A stretch of 39,244 bases of DNA, taken from NCBI GenBank assembly GCA_029861595.1, contig JAOTYY010000004.1, positions 1 to 39,244 of the forward strand, read 5' to 3'. A model generated the notes under the pieces. The model searched no databases. It was not told the origin of the DNA and saw only the letters and a list, made by a program, of their open reading frames with translations. The stretch comes from Gammaproteobacteria bacterium (GTDB lineage Bacteria; Pseudomonadota; Gammaproteobacteria; JAHELT01). The translations under genes and the position numbers were made by a program. Of the stretch, positions 30,040 through 38,611 are shown one piece after another; positions within the stretch are counted from its first letter, which is position 1; each line of letters begins with the position of its first letter.

Positions 30040-30582
30040 TCACTCCAGGGCGAGGGTCGCCTGCGTGAGTCGATCGTAAACCAAACCCCGCGCCGTCTGG
30101 CGCGCAGCAGCGTTCAGACCGTGTTCGCAACGCTCATCCGCACTGAGCAGATGCGCTACACGGTCACCCGCCGCCAAAAGATAGTCGGCGATCAGTGAGC
30201 GGTGGCAGTGTTCGGGGTCGCGCTCTGCGCACATGATAGCCAGCCGCGCGCGAGCAGCCAGCTGCCGCAATTGCTGTACGGCGCCGGCGAAATCCTCGCC
30301 CTGCATGTGTTCGGCGTACCCCTGCAGCGCCGTCAGCAGCGCGCAATGCGGTGAATCGGCCGTGGCCTTGCGCAAACCACCGAGATGTTTACCCGCCCAG
30401 TGATAACGGATTTCGGCGCCGGCCAGCGCAGCGCGCAGCGAATCCTGGTTGAACTGCGGATTGCGCCGCGATCCAGGGTGCGCGCGCACGTCCACCAGCT
30501 CGCTTATGCCGTTGACGGCCAGCATTTCGACGAACTGCTGCGCGGCCCTGTTACTGTGCCCCGCGGTGTAGACTTTGACCAT
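30040..30582 (-). CDS. DUF488 domain protein
   Basis: A 180-residue protein of the DUF488 family. Conserved parts are KVYTAGHSNRAAQQFVEML at the start, LVDVRAHPGSRRNPQFN, YHWAGKHLGGLRK, and LAIMCAERDPEHCHRSLIADYL with Cys and His in the CxExxxxxCHR motif. The latter motif suggests a metal or nucleic-acid-related role, but no enzyme activity is established to my knowledge. ATG 30582 matches the usual start. It is divergent from the exported msrA gene at 30658 and precedes the cytosolic msrA on the same strand. Confidence 0.9.
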   Translation of the reverse strand: MVKVYTAGHSNRAAQQFVEMLAVNGISELVDVRAHPGSRRNPQFNQDSLRAALAGAEIRYHWAGKHLGGLRKATADSPHCALLTALQGYAEHMQGEDFAGAVQQLRQLAARARLAIMCAERDPEHCHRSLIADYLLAAGDRVAHLLSADERCEHGLNAAARQTARGLVYDRLTQATLALE

Positions 30583-30657
30583 TACGTAATGCTCGCTCGT
30601 GAACTAACGTGGAAGCGCGCAGTCTTAAGCGCACACCATTATCGTGAATCAGGTCCG

Positions 30658-31263
30658 ATGCACAAAATAGTAACCGTTCTACTGCTTGCCGCGTGCGCCT
30701 GTAGCAGCATCTTACAGGCCGATACTGTTACCGCCGAGGGTTTACGTACCGCTACTTTCGCGGGCGGATGCTTCTGGTGCATGGAGCCGCCGTTCGACAA
30801 GCTGGACGGGGTGAGTTCGACGACTTCCGGCTACATCGGCGGGCACCAGACCGACCCGACCTACCGGCAGGTCTCCGCAGGCGCCACCGGACATACCGAA
30901 GCGGTGCAGGTAGTCTACGATCCGAGCAAAATCAACTATGCACAACTGCTGGAAGTGTTCTGGCGCAACATCGATCCGACCACGGCGGACCGGCAGTTCT
31001 GCGACGTCGGAAGCCAGTACCGGACCGGTATTTTTTATCACGACGACGTGCAGCGCGGCGCGGCGCAGGAGTCCAAACGCAAGCTGCAGGCGCACAAGCC
31101 TTTCGCGGAACCCGTCGTCACCGAAGTGACGGCCGCAGGCATGTTCTACCCGGCCGAGGACTACCATCAGGATTATTATCTGAAGAACCCGGTCCGCTAC
31201 AAATTCTACCGTTTCAGTTGCGGGCGCGATTCCCGGCTGGAAGAACTCTGGGACGCTACCTGA
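30658..31263 (+). CDS. msrA: peptide-methionine (S)-S-oxide reductase, exported
   Basis: A 201-residue second MsrA. The N terminus MHKIVTVLLLAACACSSILQA is a signal peptide; LAAC at 10-13 resembles a lipobox, so it could be a lipoprotein, while Sec cleavage after LQA is the alternative. The catalytic Cys38 lies in AGGCFWCMEPPFD with Cys41 two residues beyond the Trp. The mid-block SGYIGGHQTDPTYRQVSAG and the FYPAEDYHQDYY tail are MsrA landmarks, and Cys near the C terminus (RFSCGRD) could recycle the enzyme. It would protect envelope proteins from oxidation. The upstream part of the open frame (30385-30657) is not part of the gene. Confidence 0.95.
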   Translation: MHKIVTVLLLAACACSSILQADTVTAEGLRTATFAGGCFWCMEPPFDKLDGVSSTTSGYIGGHQTDPTYRQVSAGATGHTEAVQVVYDPSKINYAQLLEVFWRNIDPTTADRQFCDVGSQYRTGIFYHDDVQRGAAQESKRKLQAHKPFAEPVVTEVTAAGMFYPAEDYHQDYYLKNPVRYKFYRFSCGRDSRLEELWDAT

Positions 31264-31266
31264 CAG

Positions 31267-31563
31267 CTAGGCGGGGGTGGCGGCGACGATTTCGCCCCGC
31301 CCATCGGTGTGCAGCCGGAGCCGAGCGAAACAGGGCATGCGACGCGCCTCGCACCCCGCGCCCTTCATTATGACTTCGGTGAATTTGATCGCCACCAGCA
31401 GCTCGCACGCGGCGCGTTTCTGAATCTCGAAATCTATGGATTGATTGTCTATCCAGCCGTTCTGAGTACAGAAGCGCGCCAGCTCGCGGCAGCCGGCAAG
31501 ATAGGCGGCAATGCGCGTGGTGTCGACCGGCTCGTCGACCGCCTGTTTGTTTGCCTGCGGCAC
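31267..31563 (-). CDS. small hypothetical protein after ilvE
   Basis: A 98-residue protein beginning with GTG 31563, 4 nt after the ilvE stop. It opens with MPQANKQAVDEPVD and appears helical (TTRIAAYLAGCRELARFCTQNGW), with four Cys in all but no CxxC spacing. No signal peptide. The tight link to ilvE suggests co-expression; the family is not recognised. It ends 3 nt from the end of the convergent exported msrA. Confidence 0.6.
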   Translation of the reverse strand: MPQANKQAVDEPVDTTRIAAYLAGCRELARFCTQNGWIDNQSIDFEIQKRAACELLVAIKFTEVIMKGAGCEARRMPCFARLRLHTDGRGEIVAATPA

Positions 31564-31567
31564 TTGT

Positions 31568-32584
31568 CTAGACGCTGCGCAACCAGCCGTGGCGATCTTC
31601 GGCCACGCCGGTCTGGATATCGGTCAAGGCTTTGCGCAGGCGTTCGGTATTGGGGCCGATCGTACCGTTGCGCACCGCCAGTTCTTTACCCTCGTGAATG
31701 AAGGTCCCGACACCTGCCAGCACCGCCGCGGTTCCCGACAGCGCCGCCTCGCCGAGCCGCACCCAGTCCAGCAACTCGGCGACGGTGAAATCACGCTCCA
31801 CCACCCGGTAGCCAAGATCGATTGCCAGCTGCAACAGCGAGTCGCGCGTCACGCCGTGCAGAAACGCATCGTTGAGCGGCTTGGTGAGAATCTGCTTGTC
31901 GTCCAGCAGCATGAAATTCGATGCCCCCGTTTCCTGCACATCGCCGCCGGGACAAAACAACACCTGATCGGCGTCGTGTACATGCCGCGCACTCACGACG
32001 TGATGCAGCGCAGCCGCGTAGTTGGCACCGGCCTTCACGCTGCCGAAATCGGCGGCCGTGCGCATATGTTGATCCTCGATCAGGATACGCAGCGCCCGTG
32101 CGCCACCCTGGAAATAATCACCCACCGGTGACATCAGGACATACAGGCAGGCATTGTCGGAACCGGTGCCTGCGGCACCGATGTTGGTGTCCGTGCCTAT
32201 CAAGGTCGGGCGGATGTACAACGACCCGGGCGTCGTCGGAATCTCTTCGCGGCAGGCATCGATTGCCTGCTCGATCATTGCCCACAGCAGTTCGGCGGGT
32301 GGTGCCGGCAGGCACAGCAAACCGGTACTCGCCTGCATGCGCTCGATGTGCCGGTCGGGGCGGAACACCCGTACGCTGCCGTCCGCCCAGCGGTAGGCTT
32401 TCAACCCCTCGAAACAGGCGCTGGCATAGTGCAGCACGTGTGCCCCCGGATGCAGGCTGATCGGCGCGGTAGGCACGATCTCACACGGCGTCCAGGCGCC
32501 ATCAACAAAACGGCAGATCGCCATTTCCCGAGTAAACACCGTGCCGAACGGCGTGCTTTGAATCGTTTCCGGTTGCGCTGCCAC
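31568..32584 (-). CDS. ilvE: branched-chain-amino-acid aminotransferase
   Basis: A PLP enzyme of fold type IV that converts leucine, isoleucine and valine to their 2-oxo acids with 2-oxoglutarate. The length is 338 residues from GTG 32584 (AGGTACAC upstream); an open frame continues to 32659. The catalytic Lys is in GSVKAGANYAAALHH. Other blocks are SLHPGAHVLHYASACFEGLKAY and CPGGDVQETGASNFMLL, which fit BCAT type II. It lies at the end of a minus-strand run beginning with DUF924 and a Nudix gene. Specificity could be extended to other branched-chain or aromatic amino acids, but ilvE is the best name. Confidence 0.93.
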   Translation of the reverse strand: MAAQPETIQSTPFGTVFTREMAICRFVDGAWTPCEIVPTAPISLHPGAHVLHYASACFEGLKAYRWADGSVRVFRPDRHIERMQASTGLLCLPAPPAELLWAMIEQAIDACREEIPTTPGSLYIRPTLIGTDTNIGAAGTGSDNACLYVLMSPVGDYFQGGARALRILIEDQHMRTAADFGSVKAGANYAAALHHVVSARHVHDADQVLFCPGGDVQETGASNFMLLDDKQILTKPLNDAFLHGVTRDSLLQLAIDLGYRVVERDFTVAELLDWVRLGEAALSGTAAVLAGVGTFIHEGKELAVRNGTIGPNTERLRKALTDIQTGVAEDRHGWLRSV

Positions 32585-32680
32585 GTGTACCTGCCCGTTG
32601 TCCCGCGTATCGTCAGTAAACAAGTGACATAGTGTTACTGCAAAGCACACACCAGACAAGCATTGGCGGCAAAATCGCCG

Positions 32681-33091
32681 CTATTGCCCTGCCAGCGCGT
32701 GCGCCCAGGCCAGGATCGGCTGCAGGCGCGCCACCAGCAGTTCCCGGGCCGCGGCGTGGTTCAACCAGCGAAACTCGTGATGTTCCGGTCGGCCGAGTTC
32801 GGGATTGACGGGCAGATGCACGTCGCCATGCTCGCACGCTGCCAGATAGTAGCGTGCCACCTTGCCACGGCCATAAACCTCTGTTTCCCGGTAGTGCTCG
32901 CCCCAGCGCAAGTCCGCGTCATGCAACCCGGTTTCCTCGGCCAGCTCGCGCAGTGCCGCCTGCAGCGGAAGTTCATGCGCTTCCACCAGGCCCTTGGGAA
33001 AGTCCCAGTAGCGGTATGCGCGCAGCAGCAGATAACGCCGCTGCGATGGATAATGGCGCACTACCACGACACCCGCCGACAACGCCGGCAC
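32681..33091 (-). CDS. Nudix hydrolase, Ap4A hydrolase-like
   Basis: A 136-residue cytosolic Nudix protein. The box is GLVEAHE then seven residues then RELAEETGL, an exact fit. The start MPALSAGVVVVRHYPSQRRYLLL and DFPKGLVEAHE resemble bis(5'-nucleosyl)-tetraphosphatases, which split dinucleoside tetraphosphates, but this cannot be proved. The start is a GTG at 33091, 6 nt after the DUF924 stop. It lies between DUF924 and ilvE on the same strand. Length fits the small Nudix type. Compared with the exported Nudix protein at 8429 it has no signal sequence. Confidence 0.88.
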   Translation of the reverse strand: MPALSAGVVVVRHYPSQRRYLLLRAYRYWDFPKGLVEAHELPLQAALRELAEETGLHDADLRWGEHYRETEVYGRGKVARYYLAACEHGDVHLPVNPELGRPEHHEFRWLNHAAARELLVARLQPILAWAHALAGQ

Positions 33092-33097
33092 CGCGGA

Positions 33098-33646
33098 TCA
33101 GCCCCGGAACGCGCCGTCCGACGCCAGGTATTCGAGCTCCGCGTCACTGCTCTCGCGATTCAGTACGCGGTTGCGGTGTGGGAACCGCCCGAAGCGGGCA
33201 ATCAGGTCCCGGTGCAGCCTGGCATACTTGATGTTTTCATGGGAACACGTAACTTCACACAGCGCCACGCACTGTTCCTGGTCTGCCAGATCCTCGCTGT
33301 GCATGAACGGCAGATAGAAAAACTGCCGCTGTTGTACGTCGACCTCGGCGTCGAATCCCGACGCCAGTGCCTGCCTGGCGACAGACAGTGCGAGCGCGTC
33401 GCTGGCAAAGCTTTCCGCGTCGCCGCGATGGATATTGCGCGGCACCTGATCCAGCAGCAGGATCAACGCTAGTGCGCCCTGCGCCGTATCCGCCCAGTCG
33501 TGTAGTTCTCCGGCCCGTGCCGCGCGCAGCAGCGCCGAGTACTTGTCGCCAAGCTGCGCATCGAATTCGGGTGTGGGCTTGAACCAGCGTGCCTTGACGG
33601 CATCCGAAAACCAGAATTCGACAATCTCCTGGGCTTGCGCGTGCAT
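33098..33646 (-). CDS. DUF924 family protein
   Basis: A 182-residue protein of the DUF924 family, expected to be an all-helical TPR-like fold in the cytosol. Landmarks are EIVEFWFSDAVKARWFKP, ALALILLLDQVPRNIHRGD, the FYLPFMHSEDLADQE tract, and FGRFPHRNRVLNRESS. ATG 33646 follows CCGCGGGAGATCG. Function is not known. It heads a minus-strand group with a Nudix gene and ilvE, 6 and 96 nt apart in turn. It is divergent from the MDR oxidoreductase gene. Confidence 0.93.
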   Translation of the reverse strand: MHAQAQEIVEFWFSDAVKARWFKPTPEFDAQLGDKYSALLRAARAGELHDWADTAQGALALILLLDQVPRNIHRGDAESFASDALALSVARQALASGFDAEVDVQQRQFFYLPFMHSEDLADQEQCVALCEVTCSHENIKYARLHRDLIARFGRFPHRNRVLNRESSDAELEYLASDGAFRG

Positions 33647-33877
33647 CGATCTCCCGCGGTATTTTTCGCCCGGACGAACCCCGGACCGGCCGCAAATACT
33701 GTCGCACTGACCCACCGGTCAAAGCAAGCGCGATGGATCGCACGCCCGCACCATTATACAAATATTCACACAGGCACTAGAATGCCTGCATCCCCGTTTG
33801 GCGAATGCTCTGCAAGGTTGTGTAGAACGCGGCTGGCGTGCTGGCCAACCTTGGCGACCCGGTGGAGAATCGTGAAA

Positions 33878-34900
33878 ATGCAGACTCCCGAAAAAATGCG
33901 CGCGTGGGAGATCGTCGGCGAGCAGGGCATCGATGGCCTGGAGTTGAACACTCGTGCCTGCGGTGAACCGCAGGCGGGTGAGGTGTTGGTGCGGGTCCGC
34001 GCCTCGTCGCTCAACTACCGCGACCTGGCAACCATCCTCAATCCGGCAACCCGCGTACCGGCGTACCCCAGAATCCCCAACTCGGATTGTGCCGGTGAGA
34101 TCGTGGCGGTGGGTCCCGGTGTGTCCAGGGTGGCGCCGGGCGATCGCGTCGCGGGCTGTTTTTTTCAGAATTGGACCGACGGAGGTATCAGCCCTGCCGC
34201 AATGGAGAGCGCTCTGGGGGGCGCCATCGACGGTGTCCTCGGTGAGTACGCGATGCTCAGCGAACAAGGGGTAGTACACATGCCGGAGCACCTGTCGTTT
34301 GCTCAGGGTGCGTGCCTGCCCTGCGCCGCTGTAACGGCTTGGAACTGCCTGATGCATGCGGGCCAGGTACAAGCGGACGATACCGTGCTGCTGCTCGGTA
34401 CCGGCGGCGTTTCGGTTATCGCACTGCAACTTGCAGTGGCGCACGGTGCAAAGGTGATCATCACCTCGTCGGACGATTCAAAGCTGGAGCGTGCCAGATC
34501 GCTGGGCGCCGAGCATACGATCAATTACCGCACGCACAGCGAATGGGACGCGGCGGTGCTGGAACTAACCGGCGGTGCAGGTGCGGATTTTGCACTGGAA
34601 GTCGGCGGCGGCGGTACCCTGCCAAGCACGCTGAACGCAGTGCGCATCGGTGGCCGTATCGCCCTGATCGGCGTCTTGACGCAGGGCGAAATCGATCCCA
34701 CGACCATCATGCGCAAGTCGATCTGTCTGCAAGGCGTGTACGTAGGCAGCCGGCGCATGTTCGAGGACATGAACCGGTTTATCGCCAGTCAAGAAATAGT
34801 CCCGGTGATCGACCGGCATTTCCCGTTCGATGCAGCCCGCGACGCGTTCCACCACTTACAGACGGCAAACCATTTCGGCAAGCTGGTCGTCGACCTCTAG
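33878..34900 (+). CDS. MDR-family NAD(P)-dependent oxidoreductase
   Basis: A 340-residue medium-chain dehydrogenase. The substrate-side motif SSLNYRDLATIL replaces the zinc-ligand Cys of classical alcohol dehydrogenases, so it is a zinc-free MDR enzyme. The nucleotide fold is LLGTGGVSVIALQLA, and TINYRTHSEWDAAV follows. Substrates could be alcohols, quinones or enoyl compounds. ATG 33878 has GGAG 11 nt upstream; GTG 33872 and ATG 33896 are in-frame alternatives. It lies convergent with a small hypothetical gene, separated by 20 nt with a short GC-rich inverted repeat. Confidence 0.92.
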   Translation: MQTPEKMRAWEIVGEQGIDGLELNTRACGEPQAGEVLVRVRASSLNYRDLATILNPATRVPAYPRIPNSDCAGEIVAVGPGVSRVAPGDRVAGCFFQNWTDGGISPAAMESALGGAIDGVLGEYAMLSEQGVVHMPEHLSFAQGACLPCAAVTAWNCLMHAGQVQADDTVLLLGTGGVSVIALQLAVAHGAKVIITSSDDSKLERARSLGAEHTINYRTHSEWDAAVLELTGGAGADFALEVGGGGTLPSTLNAVRIGGRIALIGVLTQGEIDPTTIMRKSICLQGVYVGSRRMFEDMNRFIASQEIVPVIDRHFPFDAARDAFHHLQTANHFGKLVVDL

Positions 34901-34920
34901 CCGCCGCACTGCCCGCGGCG

Positions 34921-35226
34921 TCAGGCGTTGCCGACGTTAGCGTCGGTAGGCGAGTGAAAATAGTCGCTGGACTCAGCAAACGTCGACACTTCATCCAGCA
35001 ACCGCCGCAAGCGCAACTCGGCGGTGGCCATGTCGGCGCACGATTCGCAGAATTCAGCGCCGCAGGGTTGGCGGGAGTAGAGCCAGAACTGTACCGCGCC
35101 GGCCAGCAAACCGTCGGCGACGTCCCAGGAATCCGCTTCCTCATCGCTTTCGAGGATGCGATTTCCGAGTTCGATGACCTGCTCGGCGGCTTCGTCGAAT
35201 TCAACAAGTTCCTGCTCTGGGGTCAT
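34921..35226 (-). CDS. small conserved hypothetical protein
   Basis: A 101-residue protein from ATG 35226 (GGAGACTACC upstream). It is acidic and helical, with CGAEFCESCADM forming a Cys cluster that could bind zinc, and the C terminus ESSDYFHSPTDANVGNA, a tail I recall in a family of gammaproteobacterial hypotheticals. No signal peptide. Function unknown. The dienelactone hydrolase gene lies 82 nt upstream in the same direction. Confidence 0.72.
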   Translation of the reverse strand: MTPEQELVEFDEAAEQVIELGNRILESDEEADSWDVADGLLAGAVQFWLYSRQPCGAEFCESCADMATAELRLRRLLDEVSTFAESSDYFHSPTDANVGNA

Positions 35227-35308
35227 CGCTGGTAGTCTCCGCAAAAGTGTCGCCACGCATTGTACCTTGCCGGCGACAAAAGCCGAATACGTCCTGCCCG
35301 ACGGCGCG

Positions 35309-35968
35309 CTACAAGTGCTGGTCGAAAAATCCCAGGGTTCGCCGCCATGCCAGCTCGGCCGCCTGCTCGTCGTAAACCGATTGCTCCTGATTGAAGAACG
35401 CATGCGCGGCCGGGTAGCGATGCACTTCGCAAGGCGCCCCGGACTCAGCCAGCAGGCCTTCGAACTCGTCCACTGCCGCCGGTGTGCACCAATCGTCGCG
35501 CTCGGCGAAATGACCTTGAAACGGTATCCGCATAGCGCGAGGATCGGCGAGTTCGGTGGGCGGTATGCCATAAAAGCATACCGCTACGTCGCATTCGTGC
35601 AACAGCACGCCGGCCACGACCGTCAGCGCACCTCCCATGCAGAAACCCATCACTGCGGCACTCGCTGCGCCCCGCGCCTTCAGGTACTTCAGCGCACCGC
35701 GGGCCTCCTGGGCGGTCGCACCTGCCCAGTCCAGTCCCTCCATGAGATGCCCGGCCTCATCCGCATCGCCAGTGACACGCCCCTGGTAGAGATCGGGCGC
35801 CAGCGCGGTATAACCCGCAGCGGCAAAACGATCGGCCACGTCGCATATCTGCCCGTTGAGGCCCCACCACTCCTGCAGCACCACAACGGCCCGATTGCCG
35901 TCACCCGCCGCCGCCAGGTACCCCCGCGCCATATGCCCTGCCGGGCAGACAAACTCTACGTTCCCCAT
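35309..35968 (-). CDS. dienelactone hydrolase family protein
   Basis: A 219-residue alpha/beta hydrolase of the DLH family with complete Cys-Asp-His triad: Cys110 in VMGFCMGGAL, Asp159 in FAERDDWCTP and His189 in YPAAHAFFN. Glu33 in VVLQEWWGLN is the DLH-specific residue. Such enzymes hydrolyse lactones or related esters in aromatic breakdown, but many housekeeping homologues have other substrates. ATG 35968 follows AGCGAGGAGACGTG. The length and motif order match the family. There are no aromatic-degradation genes nearby, so a general ester or lactone role is more likely. Confidence 0.94.
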   Translation of the reverse strand: MGNVEFVCPAGHMARGYLAAAGDGNRAVVVLQEWWGLNGQICDVADRFAAAGYTALAPDLYQGRVTGDADEAGHLMEGLDWAGATAQEARGALKYLKARGAASAAVMGFCMGGALTVVAGVLLHECDVAVCFYGIPPTELADPRAMRIPFQGHFAERDDWCTPAAVDEFEGLLAESGAPCEVHRYPAAHAFFNQEQSVYDEQAAELAWRRTLGFFDQHL

Positions 35969-36322
35969 CACGTCTCCTCGCTTTTTCTTGTAATTGGTAC
36001 TTCACCACCGGATTGCCGCCTGGTTCAGGCCGGCAGTTGTGTCAGCACGTTGTCCCAGGTCGAGCGGAACGCCCAGCACCAGCTGCACATCGGATCGTGA
36101 GCGCAGTACAGCGTATCCATCAAGCAGATCCCACTGTGGTTTCGGACGCCAGTTCCGGAATATAGCGGACCTTACAACCGCGCGACAGCGCCCCTGACGG
36201 CGCAACGAAGCAGGTCAGTTACAAACTGATACAAATACATACCGACCGGAAAGGATTGCCCGCCAGCCGTCACCTAGCATGGTCCGCTCTGAACGACGCT
36301 AATCACACAGGAGTTACAAAGC
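35969..36322. other. intergenic region before the Spy-like pair
   Basis: About 350 nt lie between the divergent dienelactone hydrolase and Spy-like genes. Short opposing frames (minus 36002-36205, plus 35994-36197) mirror each other and match nothing. From about 36218 the sequence is A/T-richer, TTACAAACTGATACAAATAC, and may hold the promoter of the Spy-like gene, but no clear -35/-10 pair or CpxR box was found. The ribosome binding site ACAGGAGTTAC precedes 36323. Confidence 0.5.
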
Positions 36323-36772
36323 ATGAAAAAGTCGACCAAGATCGTGACGGCAACGTTACTCACACTGGGCGTGGCCGGCGGCGTCGCCGCCTACAAAGGC
36401 GACGGGAGATTCTCCCAGCGCGGGTGGCACCACGGCGAGCATTTCATCTCGCACTTACGCGAAGAACTGGACCTTACGCCGGAACAGACCGAAGCGTTAC
36501 AGGCTATCCGCGATCAGATCTGGGACATCCGCCAGAACGTCAAGCAGGAGCGCGATGCGCAAAAACAAGCCTTTCTGGCACTGATCGAGGGCGAAGTCCT
36601 CGACCAGAGCCAGGCGCTGGAACTGGTTACTCAGAAAACCGAGCTGGTTGCACAATACGCACCACAGGTGATCGCCTCCGTGGCGAAATTCTACGACGGG
36701 CTTTCCCAGGAGCAGCAGGCGGAAGTTCGCGAGCACATCGGCAGACGCATGAACCGTCGCTGGCACGACTAG
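36323..36772 (+). CDS. Spy/CpxP-family periplasmic protein
   Basis: A 149-residue exported protein. The signal peptide is about residues 1-23 (KIVTATLLTLGVAGGVAA). The mature part has the LTPEQ motif in EELDLTPEQTEALQAI and a second turn DGLSQEQQAEVREHI, the hallmark of the Spy/CpxP helical fold. In E. coli Spy is an ATP-independent chaperone and CpxP a negative modulator of CpxA. His-rich segments (GWHHGEHF and RRWHD) could bind metal. ATG 36323 follows AGGAG. A second, related gene without a signal peptide follows after 9 nt. Confidence 0.88.
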   Translation: MKKSTKIVTATLLTLGVAGGVAAYKGDGRFSQRGWHHGEHFISHLREELDLTPEQTEALQAIRDQIWDIRQNVKQERDAQKQAFLALIEGEVLDQSQALELVTQKTELVAQYAPQVIASVAKFYDGLSQEQQAEVREHIGRRMNRRWHD

Positions 36773-36781
36773 GAGGGCAGT

Positions 36782-37192
36782 ATGCATACGCAGACTTCGT
36801 ACAAACACTGCGGTGTTGGTCGCGGCCGGCGAGAATTGTTCTCAGCGTTCCGCTTACAACGGCGAACCTGGCGGCAAAAACGCCGTCGGGCACGTATCGC
36901 ACGACGACTTGCATTGACGAACAACCAGCAAGACAGGTTGGATGCCTTGCTGTCGGCGTTCGGTGAAAGCAGGGCACGGGCGAAGGTGGCGGAAGTGTTC
37001 CGGCAGCTAGACGAGTTGCTGCAACAAAGCGATTCGAGCAGTGAAGCCCTTGCCACGATTCTTCGCGGTGGCTTGAAAAAGCTCGACACCGAAATCGAAG
37101 GTGTCGCAGCCCGGGCCAGCGAATTCCTCGAATCACTGGACAACGTACAGCGGGACACGCTCCGCGACGCGCTGCGTCAGCGTCTGCGCTGA
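36782..37192 (+). CDS. Spy-like helical protein without a signal peptide
   Basis: A 136-residue protein starting at ATG 36782 after an AGGAGGGCAGT ribosome binding site. The N terminus is highly basic (GRGRRELFSAFRLQRRTWRQKRRRARIARRL) and shows no hydrophobic signal. From about residue 46, LTNNQQDRLDALLSAFGESR and LDNVQRDTLRDAL look like the LTxxQ repeats of Spy/CpxP proteins. It may therefore be a cytosolic relative, or a nucleic-acid- or membrane-binding helical protein. The pair probably forms an operon. A terminator follows at 37207. Confidence 0.72.
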   Translation: MHTQTSYKHCGVGRGRRELFSAFRLQRRTWRQKRRRARIARRLALTNNQQDRLDALLSAFGESRARAKVAEVFRQLDELLQQSDSSSEALATILRGGLKKLDTEIEGVAARASEFLESLDNVQRDTLRDALRQRLR

Positions 37193-37206
37193 GGACCCCT
37201 CATCCC

Positions 37207-37240
37207 AGCCCTTCTACCCCCAAGGGGAGAAGGGCTTTTT
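37207..37240 (+). terminator. intrinsic terminator after the Spy-like pair
   Basis: A perfect 9-bp stem, AGCCCTTCT (37207-37215) with AGAAGGGCT (37228-37236), partly extended by CCC/GGG pairs inside, is followed by TTTTT. It separates the Spy-like operon from the convergent ribH gene. Just beyond, 37250-37280 carries CTCTCCCCGCGGGAGATGG, resembling a common dispersed intergenic palindrome. Confidence 0.85.
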
Positions 37241-37287
37241 CTCGTTTTCCCCTCTCCCCGCGGGAGATGGTTGGAGTGAGCGCCGGA

Positions 37288-37779
<492 letters not shown>

Positions 37780-37847
37780 TCAACTGGAAAACTGAACCAG
37801 GGCGTACGAAAGGCCGTACGTACAGCGTGACACCGCACGCACGTTTG

Positions 37848-37990
37848 GTTCTCTTCCATCCGGACCGTCACCGTCGGCTTCGGAATCGCACCGAATCTGC
37901 TGACCTCCCGAACCACTGCCGGGAGCGCTCGCGGGCTCAAGCTACTTGCGCTTTCACCGCCGGTGGGGAATTCCACCCCGCCCCGAGAAC
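37848..37990 (-). ncRNA. FMN riboswitch (RFN element) of ribH
   Basis: Read on the minus strand, the RFN hallmarks appear in order: GTTCTCGGGGCGGGG at the 5' end, GAATTCCCCACCGGCGG, a variable arm AGCCCGCGAGCGCT, GGTCAGCAGATTCGGTGCGA, TTCCGAAGCCGACGG, and the closing GTCCGGATGGAAGAGAAC. This is the aptamer that binds flavin mononucleotide. Downstream, between the aptamer and the ribH start, the sequence CGTACGGCCTTTCGTACG forms a small hairpin. No long T run follows it, so control of translation is more likely than termination, though the expression platform is not proven. Confidence 0.93.
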
Positions 37991-38095
37991 GCGTGGATTC
38001 TAGTGTCCCATGCGGCAAAAAACCATCATTTCACTGCCCGCCCGCGCACAACAATGTCGACTGTTGCGACGTCGCGTACTTAACGTGCGGGCAAG

Positions 38096-38146
38096 AAAAA
38101 AGGCCCTGTGCGGCGAGGAGGAGGAGTTCCGCAACCGGGCCTTTAA
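38096..38146 (-). terminator. terminator after the phasin gene
   Basis: On the minus strand, AAAGGCCC and a nearby GGTTGCGG pair with CCGCACAGGGCCTTT, separated by a purine-poor loop of CTCCTCCTC, followed by TTTTTTC. It lies 14 nt past the phasin stop codon and 100 nt before the FMN riboswitch, so phasin transcripts should end here. Confidence 0.75.
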
Positions 38147-38159
38147 GGAGGAGGAATTC

Positions 38160-38582
38160 TCAGGCGGCTTTCTTGGTCGCTTTCTGCACTTGACCCTGCA
38201 CCGCTTTCACCGTTTCTTCGACTTTCGCTTTGGCTTCTTCGACCGTCGCCTCGACCTGGCTCTGCGTCTGCTTCACCAGACCCTCCACCAGCTCGCTGGT
38301 GCTGCCACGGACGTCTTCCATTACCGCCATGTTGGCTTTGGTCACTGCCACGACTTTTTCGTTGACATCCTGACCCCAGGCTTTGTTGGCTTCCACCACC
38401 GTTTTGACGTCCTTGCAGTCAACCAGCGTAATAGCGTGGGCGACATTGGCTTTCCACAGATCGTTGGCCAGCTCGGCCTGCTGCCTGAACAGCTTTTCGG
38501 CCGCGCCCGAATTCGCTTCTACCAACGCCGCTACCGCGTTGATGTTGGCTTTGAACTCTTTGGTGAATTTCTCGTTCATCAT
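38160..38582 (-). CDS. phasin family protein
   Basis: A 140-residue amphipathic helical protein of the phasin family, which coats polyhydroxyalkanoate granules. Two Met codons (38582 and 38579) are possible starts after GTCGGAGAGTAA. The pattern is FTKEFKANINAVAALVEAN, QQAELANDLWKANVAHAI, then coiled, Val/Glu/Lys-rich repeats to the end. It has no signal peptide. PHA synthase genes are not visible in the window, so the granule role is inferred from the family. The upstream region carries TGC/GCA repeats typical of PhaR control. Confidence 0.85.
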   Translation of the reverse strand: MMNEKFTKEFKANINAVAALVEANSGAAEKLFRQQAELANDLWKANVAHAITLVDCKDVKTVVEANKAWGQDVNEKVVAVTKANMAVMEDVRGSTSELVEGLVKQTQSQVEATVEEAKAKVEETVKAVQGQVQKATKKAA

Positions 38583-38611
38583 TTACTCTCCGACTTTGTT
38601 TAGCAAAAATA

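Noticed and set aside
34901-34925. Short GC inverted repeat between the MDR gene and the convergent hypothetical as a terminator
   Set aside because: The stem is short (CGCCGC/GCGGCG) and has no T run on either strand.
37245-37285. CTCTCCCCGCGGGAG palindrome as a REP-like repeat
   Set aside because: Only one copy is visible in this window, so repeat status cannot be shown here.
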